From Datura wrightii (taxonomy: Eukaryota > Streptophyta > Magnoliopsida > Solanales > Solanaceae), in assembly GCA_035772735.1 (NCBI GenBank), contig JASDFA010000003.1:101284501-101348500 (forward strand): a stretch of 64,000 bases of DNA, in the 5' to 3' direction. Under the pieces are notes generated by a model, which was not told the DNA's origin, made no database searches, and saw only the letters and a program-made list of their open reading frames with translations. Shown piece after piece: positions 57,773 through 64,000 of this stretch. The position numbers were made by a program, and so were the translations under genes. Numbering within the stretch: position 1 is the stretch's first letter; each line of letters starts with the position of its first letter.

Positions 57773-58433
57773 GTAGGCGTTTGGAGATGCGATTTCATGT
57801 GGCAATTTGAAACTATGATATGAAATCAGTGTTTGGACATGCAATTTCATCTTATAATTTCAAATCATGAGATGAAATCCCAAATTCTCCAAAAAGCTTG
57901 ATTTGGGATTTCAAATCATGAGATGGGATTTTTCAAATGCAAAATTTAACCCACAAGTTTATATTTTGTAAAAAAAAAGTCCACCATTTTATATATACCA
58001 ACTATATTTACCAACCATTTATTTAATAAATGCAAACAACCTTAGCCAACTATTATATTGGACATAAATAGTTTGTCAACTTTTGTCCGTACTATGTGGG
58101 AGAATTATATTAAAGAGTAGTACACTACAATTCATGTTTAATTTTATTTTTTATTGAACTAAACTTCGATTCTTAAGTTGTATTTTTTTTTAGAATGGCT
58201 TTGTGATAGTGTATTATATTTTATTATGAACTTTAACTTATTTGGTAAGATTGTATAAGAATTTGGGTAATTTGAATAATTTTTACAACTTATGGGCTTC
58301 TTATTTTCATGAGGAATAAATACAACTTAAAAATCCGAAATTGCATGTCCAAACAAAACTTCAAACTTCATCTCATATGATTTCATATTATGATTTCAAA
58401 TCATGATGTCATCTCGCATGGTCAAACGGGCCC
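57773..58433. mobile_element. MITE with GGGCCCGTTTGACCATGCGA-type ends
   Basis: 661 bp between TTA triplets at 57770-57772 and 58434-58436. The right end, reversed, GGGCCCGTTTGACCATGCGA, pairs with the left end GTAGGCGTTTGGAGATGCGA at most positions. Several 'tttcaaatcatgagatg' inverted copies lie just inside the ends. The TTA site suggests a Tourist/Harbinger link, but the family is not certain. Confidence 0.65.
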
Positions 58434-59479
58434 TTAGTGTGCAATGAATTTTTGTACAAGTTTATGGTGGAAATTATGTATTTTCCCATTATGATTCAAC
58501 CATTTGGTCTTTTTAACCTGAAAAGTGGTTCAACTAAATATCATTGATTTCCATCTGAAAAAGTGTCATGGATAATATGTCAGCCATCATTGTGGTCTCA
58601 CTAGAGGAGTGTAGATAGAATAAGCAGTTTCCATGTCCCCACATCATAAAAACTTGACAGACCACCTCTAACCTAGAGTTCCTTCACTTTTTCAATTTTT
58701 TACTGCTCTTAAATAAATTTACCCTTTCCTCTTTGGTCTGTCCCTAACAATTTGACAATTTTTGTTTCCATGGCGGTTTTTTTAAAGGTGTTGATACTCC
58801 ACACTATCACTTTAAATATGACAGTCAATCGACACCCTCAAACCCAAACAAGTCAAATATGACATAATATTGTTAATAAATAATCTTTTTTTATGATGGT
58901 GATGTCGGGCCAACTTAGGCACACCTCAATTATTCCATCAATTATCTACTACCTCCAATTAGCACAAGTACTAGATAACTCTTCCACCAAGACTGACAGA
59001 TTGGAAAGGCTATTCATACGAAACTAGTTCCTTTAATCTAGTCTAAAAAAGTTCTAGTCTGTTAGTAACCTAAAACGAAATACAATTCAGATCTTTCTTC
59101 CTTATAAAGTTCTAGTCATACAGCAACCAAGAAGGAATACAACCAAAATCCTAATTTCCTCCAGGAATAATATTCAAACGAGCAACTATAGGAATTACAA
59201 GTCAAACAAGCAGCTACAAGGATTACTAGTCAAACAAGCAACCCCACAAAGTTTGTCTTGACCCAAATCCAAGGCCGTGAAAGATACCTATAGAGCTACA
59301 AACAAACAGGCCAACCCGCACAGATAAAACCATAAAAAAATGCGTAAGCCATAAAAAGTCTAAATTAAGTAAAAACACAGTTCTTCAATACAGTGGAGTC
59401 TCAAAATACAAACAAATGTCTAAATTGAGCCAAGACTCACTAATACATAGGCCAAGGAGCATCTAAACAAACTCTAAGT
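58434..59479. other. Intergenic DNA, no gene seen
   Basis: Only short frames. 59150-59260 contains a repeated 'aagtcaaacaagcagc' phrase. Confidence 0.45.
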
Positions 59480-59860
59480 ACAATGATCAAGGTTATAACT
59501 GTTAGAAAATATAACATATAAGAATCGCTCAAATTAGCATACATGTCCTAGTACACGCTCGCCCCACAACATCCTAGGTAATTTTGAAGAGATTATGTGT
59601 GTTACAAAGCATGCTATTTAGAAAAGCAAGTAATCCAAAGATTAAAGTGTCACGTATCTCTGTCCATCCAAGCTCAAAGGTTCGATGTCGAACTTGGGGA
59701 ACTAAAATACTGTTATTTTGACCGCAACCTATTGTCTTAAAGAATCAGGTTCTTTGAGTAATAATGCAAGAAGATAGTATTTTCACGTTGAAAACTCCTT
59801 GTCCAAGGGAGGCAAAAACCACGACACCTCTTGTAGGATTTTCCAAAACTCTTCACTAAA
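59480..59860 (-). mobile_element. LTR-type fragment, inverted partner of 61680-61900
   Basis: The reverse complement of about 59500-59705 aligns with 61680-61900 ('agttccccaagttcg', 'tttggattactt', 'aaatagcatgctttgt', 'acataatctctt', 'gttgtggggcgag'). On the minus strand, 59750-59850 reads like the U5 end of a plant LTR ('acaaggagttttcaacgtgaaaa'). Confidence 0.5.
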
Positions 59861-60754
59861 CTCGAGCAATTTAAGGTTACAACCGCCTTGTACACCTAAG
59901 AAACTGTTCCCAACAGCACCTATGATACCACCCACGGTGGCATACCTTCATGTGAGGTTGACAGGTTTTAATGGGAAATCAAGAAGATGTTTATCATAGA
60001 AGAAGAGCCCAAAAATGAGTCCAAGAATAACGGCAAAGAATGGATTAAGTGCTACATATATTTGATGGTCCAAGTCCAAGCCCGAGAGGAGGAAGATTGA
60101 AACCCACATGGAGCCCCATAAGAGAGCCCAAAGTGCTCAAATTCTTGCCCAAAAAGGGTTACAAACTCACGCCCAAACTAAGGCAAATAGGCGTGAGATT
60201 TGATGCCAATAAATGTCAATTTTCCTTATTCAATACGCGTGTGCTTGGTCCAAAATTTTGATCACTTATTCCCTTATTTTGTTAGGTACTTTTGGAAAGA
60301 AATGTGATTTTTTACATGCTTTCCTAGTTAAAAGTTTTCTAGTTTAAAAGTTCCTAAGTATTTATTATTTCCATAAAAGCAGGGTTCGAATCCCATGCTA
60401 TTTGGGATAGGTTTCCCTTGTATATAGGAGTGAATTTTGTTATTTTTAAAACAATATTATGATTAAAATTATTTGAGAGATTTCTCTTCTTTACACCTTT
60501 GTGTGGTGACTATGAATTTATCAGCCGTGTAAGAAACATTCTTTAGGAGGTAAGATTAATTCTTAACTTGATATCTTTTATTCATATTAAAGTAAATTAA
60601 AGAAGGCAATTAGTCTTATACTAATTATTGTCTCTAATTTCTTCCAAATAGGGGTCTAGATCACTTCTGATCTAAACTCTTGAATTGACTCTATTAGTAT
60701 CATAATTAGTTTTAATCCGCTAATTTTGAATTCTAAGATCATCGTGGTGCATAT
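59861..60754. mobile_element. Mixed retroelement-derived sequence
   Basis: 60281-60690 resembles an LTR 3' portion, and a degenerate primer site (TTAGTATCATAAT, near 60695-60707) follows. The frames at 59799-59999 and 60049-60261 have no known domain. Confidence 0.35.
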
Positions 60755-61003
60755 ATGAATATTGTTGATATTGCTACTTTAGTTGAGGCTATGCAGGCTC
60801 GTGAGGATTGTGAGCGGGACGGGAAGAGGGCTCGTCATTTGACACCTACAAGTGATACTCCATCGTGGAGTAGGAATGGTCATGGTTGGGGCTCTTCTAG
60901 ACCAATCGAGTTAGACATACGAGATAGATATCCACTACTGTTTGAGGCTTCAAGTATAATTCTAAGCTCGTTCGAGGACACACGTTACTTAGGGGGGATG
61001 TAA
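60755..61003 (+). pseudogene. Collapsed gag-to-3'-end ORF of a gypsy element
   Basis: An 82-codon frame begins MNIVDIATLVEAMQAREDCE and has GKRARHLTPT, which resembles the C-terminal basic part of gag. It ends LSSFEDTRYLGGM with TAA, like the tail just before a gypsy 3' LTR, which starts here at 60999. Everything between (protease to integrase) is missing, so this is an internally deleted copy. Confidence 0.45.
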
Positions 61004-62500
61004 TACCCCTACTCTGGGCATGCTTAAATATTGTCGGGGTAACGTGACTTTCAAAGATGAGAATTCAAATAACATGAGAAAGATATTTTTCTTCCCGTTA
61101 GAAAATTTATATTGTATTCTTGGGAAAATGACGACGGAATGCAAATATCCTCTAGAGAATTAATGTCAGTGAAAGTTTGGTACATTATATTCCTAGATAA
61201 TTTAGTTTCTTGAATAATATCAATAGAAAATAGATGCAAGGATTAATTTTATAAAGTATTCAGTATTTACTAGAAATGAGTATAATAATCATAATTATGA
61301 GATTAAGTGGATTTACTTAAAAGGATAATTATAACCAAAAAGAAGAGAGATCTTAGTAACTTTTTTAGGCAGTTGGCAAACAAATTTGACATATGCAATT
61401 AAAAGCTCCTTCTAAGCTAAGCTTTGGTCATTATATGTATACACTTAGCTGTCATTGCAAAGCTAGGATATAATATTTATATGTATACACCTAATCGCCA
61501 CTTACTTAGACAGGTAGAAGCTCAAATTTTTAAAGTTTCACTTAAAGAATTAATATTGAGGCCTATTTTTGCCGACTTAGTAACCTCTTCATTACCCTAT
61601 AAATAGGCCCTCATATGACTTAGTTAGGAGATTGCACAAAAACTTAATATCTGCAAGCACCAAAATCTTAGTGGTGGAAGTTCAAATTCGAGATTGACTA
61701 TAGTAATTGAGTTCCCCAAGTTCGGGATCAAACTTTGAGCTCGGATAGAGGTAAGTGATACTTTAACCTTTGGATTACTTGTAATTTCAAATAGCATGCT
61801 TTGTGACGCACATAATCTCTTTAAAACTACCTAGTAGGTTGTGGGGCGAGAGCATACTAGGATATGTATGCAAATTTGAGCTTGTCTTATACGTTATATA
61901 AAGAATTAATTAATCAGTTAGACATTCGAGAGACAAAAAGTCGATAATTTGATTAATTTGAAGAGTCATTTTCCTCAATTATATCATGATATTAATGAGT
62001 TGTAAAAAACAGATTTAAACTTGTGTTAATGATAAATTGAGCATGGCACCCTAGTATATCAGCAACTAAAGCATAATAGGGCTACTTGATCTGCAACACG
62101 TGCTAGAAAATTGTTTTGCATGATATATTTCAAATGTTGTTGTCACTTGGACTATATGTTTCAGTAATTGTATTTGAGATTATATTTTCCATGTATTGTG
62201 GTTCAGTCGTCCTATTGTGCTAAGGCCTATGATGTGATTTAGTCGTTTTGCCAGCTAAGGCATAAGGTTTGGCCGATCTAGCGCACTTATGTGGTTATGA
62301 TTGAGATTACTATGTGTTGATTTACTTCTCTTCGGGATTTAAGTTCTCTGGTTTATCATATTTCGATGGTTAATTACTATGTTATAACATTACTTTTGCT
62401 TCCATGAATTATATTAAAGACTTAATCTAAGGGGTAAGACGAAGGAGCGAATCGAGGGTCTTACTGGGTGTTATGCTCACCACACTCCACTTACTACTCT
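60999..62500 (+). mobile_element. Gypsy LTR (3'), start clear, end uncertain
   Basis: It starts TGTAATACCCCTACTCTGGG directly after the collapsed ORF. 61680-61900 is the stretch that recurs inverted at 59500-59705. The end is not firmly placed; sequence changes character near 62450-62530. Confidence 0.5.
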
Positions 62501-62594
62501 ATGCAGATCCTACCAATAGCAGTGTCGCGGAACATAATTGACTTGGTCTTTAGCTTCTTGAAGTGGTGTCTTCCCTAGGAGGCAATCTATTTCA

Positions 62595-62790
62595 AGCACA
62601 AATAGTAGTCATGGAAGAAGCCCGCCCGGTAACTCTAATGAGGCCAAAGAAGAATAGATTTTAACCAAGCCCTAGAGACTTAATTCATGACCAACTATAA
62701 TGAGTCTGATTGATATAATGTTTTATTGTGTCTTGAAATAAGAATTTAAGTTGTCAGCCTTGTGATTGCTTGTTTGACTAGAAATCATTT
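62595..62790 (+). repeat. Direct repeat, copy 1
   Basis: 'agtagtcatggaagaagccc' through 'gcttgtttgacta' is repeated at 63585-63780 with moderate divergence and small indels. The spacing (990 bp) and the integrase fragment between suggest remnants of an element's ends or a local duplication. Confidence 0.7.
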
Positions 62791-62984
62791 TGGATGCTTG
62801 TTGACTAGTATTCCTTAAGGAAGTAGGATTTAGTTGCTTGTATGACTAGAACTCCTTAAGGAAGGAAGATTTGACTTAAACATCTTTTAGGTTACTGGTT
62901 CAACTAGTTTGCTTATAATAAGACCATTCATCCTTCCTTTCACAGGGGAAAAAAAAAAGAAATAGGACCATTCATTCTTTTATA

Positions 62985-63430
62985 GGTACGTCTCCTTTTG
63001 AAGTTATTTATTGTTTTAATGTCCCAACTCCTATTGATTTACTTCCACTACTTGTTAATGACATTGCTATTCTTGATGGTAAGACGAAGGCAAAGTAATG
63101 AAAACAGATCCATGAGCAAACTCGCCTTCATATTGAGAAAAGAAACATCAAACAACCTAAGAGTGAATAATGGTCGAAAAGAAGTACTTTTGAGCCCGGT
63201 GATTGGGTATTAGGTGCGTATGCGCAAGGTGAGGCTTCCTAGAAAACGGAATCCACGTTGCACCTAAGATAGTATTGATCATTTGAAGTTTTTCAGGAGA
63301 ATGGAAATAATGCCTATAAGCTATATTTTCCCCATAACTATCAAGTTAGCACAACATTTAAAGTAGTTGATCTTTCTTTTCCTAATGCAGGTCCAAATTC
63401 GAGGGCGAAATTTTTACATGACTGATAGCC
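62985..63430 (+). pseudogene. Gypsy integrase C-terminal fragment
   Basis: In broken frames: SPFEVIYCFNVPTPIDLLPL, then LDGKTKAK, RSFEVFQENGNNAYKLYFP-like sequence (63280-63330) and FKVVDLSFPNAGPNSRAKF. This is the order seen at the end of Ty3/gypsy integrases (SPF...GFNP, GPF-type domain, VSDLSPF). Several stops and shifts. It differs from the chromovirus integrase at 31900, so it is another lineage. Confidence 0.72.
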
Positions 63431-63584
63431 TCCAAGGGAAAACACCACTTCAAGAAGTTAAAGGTCAAGCTTTGGAATCTTCTAGAAAGCCATTGATGAC
63501 ATTCAATTCAAATAAAGAAATTTCTAATGGCGGAAGATGACTTAAAACCATAGAACAACGGTCCAAGAGCTTTAATATATCTCA

Positions 63585-64000
63585 AGCTCAAATAGTAGAC
63601 ATGGAAGAAGCCCACCCGGCAAAGTCCAATGAGGCCCAAGAAGAATAGGTTTTAGCCAAGCCCTAAAAAGACTTAATTCATGATCGACTTGATAACTTTA
63701 TAAAGAATCTAATTTATGTATAATCTTTTATTTCTGGTCTTGGACCTAGAATTTGAGTAGTAATCCTTATGGTTGCTTGTTTGACTATACTAATAACACT
63801 AGTGGTTGCTTGTTTGACTAATAATCCTTTTGGCTGCTTGTTTGACTAATATTCTTTAAGTGTGATTTGAATTATATTCCTTTTTGGTTGCTACTCATCA
63901 AAAAAAAGGCATAATATCTTGAGACCCCCACTAAACATGACACCTTAATTCAGTATACACTTAAACTATAGTTGATCTTAATTACTCCTATACTTGGCTA
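63585..64000 (+). repeat. Direct repeat copy 2 and a short tandem repeat
   Basis: 63585-63780 repeats 62595-62790. It runs into about three copies of a 'ggttgcttgtttgacta' unit (63762-63850), also present in diverged form at 62765-62910. The last 100 bases show nothing further. Confidence 0.65.

Noticed and set aside
59799..60000. Minus-strand reading with GLIFGLFFYDKHLLDFPLKP as a host enzyme exon
   Set aside because: Frames break at once, no splice sites fit, and the surrounding sequence is LTR-like.

Overview
This window looks like repeat-rich, AT-rich nuclear DNA from a dicot plant, most likely Solanaceae. The reasons are a dTph1-like hAT terminal sequence (known from petunia), LTR and MITE end sequences of the type common in that family, and a split actin-related protein 3 gene with short plant-type GT-AG introns. 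I cannot name the genus. There are no bacterial operons, CRISPR arrays or phage genes.

Layout. 1-7189: AT-rich intergenic DNA with a decayed PIF/Harbinger element (1009-2247) and long microsatellites (4617-4674, 5144-5670). 7190-15936: fragments of Ty3/gypsy elements, mainly Tat/Ogre-like LTRs, ending in an internal region made of two tandem-repeat arrays. 15937-38900: a nested stack. A minus-strand Ty1/copia element with a Sirevirus-like layout (RT/RNase H, then a 3' accessory ORF, PPT and LTR) has its 3' LTR split by a Tekay/Del-like chromovirus (16388-34966) with a perfect GTTTG target duplication. The 5' LTR of that chromovirus is itself split by a minus-strand gag-only LTR element (18782-26833) with a perfect ATGAT duplication. 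Its pol gene is also split by a 538-bp dTph1-like hAT element (28782-29319) that carries two tRNA-like modules. 38905-41975: the 3' end of a second, related chromovirus. 42300-47955: 3' noncoding region and LTR of a Tat/Athila-like element, decayed gypsy gag, and a LINE reverse-transcriptase fragment. 48434-48884: a CACTA-like element.

49980-54270 (minus): seven exons of ARP3, a subunit of the Arp2/3 actin-nucleating complex. They encode the C-terminal 258 residues with clean splice sites and no stops. The exons for the N-terminal ~170 residues are not found in the remaining 9.7 kb, so this is either a 5'-truncated copy or a gene with a very long intron. 54271-64000: MITEs (one inserted at the end of another), LTR fragments including an inverted pair, and an integrase C-terminal fragment.

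The only host gene I can support is ARP3; almost everything else is transposon sequence of several ages. The least ordinary items are the tRNA-like modules inside the hAT element, the gag-only element that shares ends with the chromovirus it interrupts, the arrays of a 9-bp near-palindrome (ACGA-S-TCGT) in the chromovirus LTRs, and a pattern in which the premature stops of the chromovirus sit almost only at Gln, Trp or Arg positions. I see no clearly new multi-gene system.
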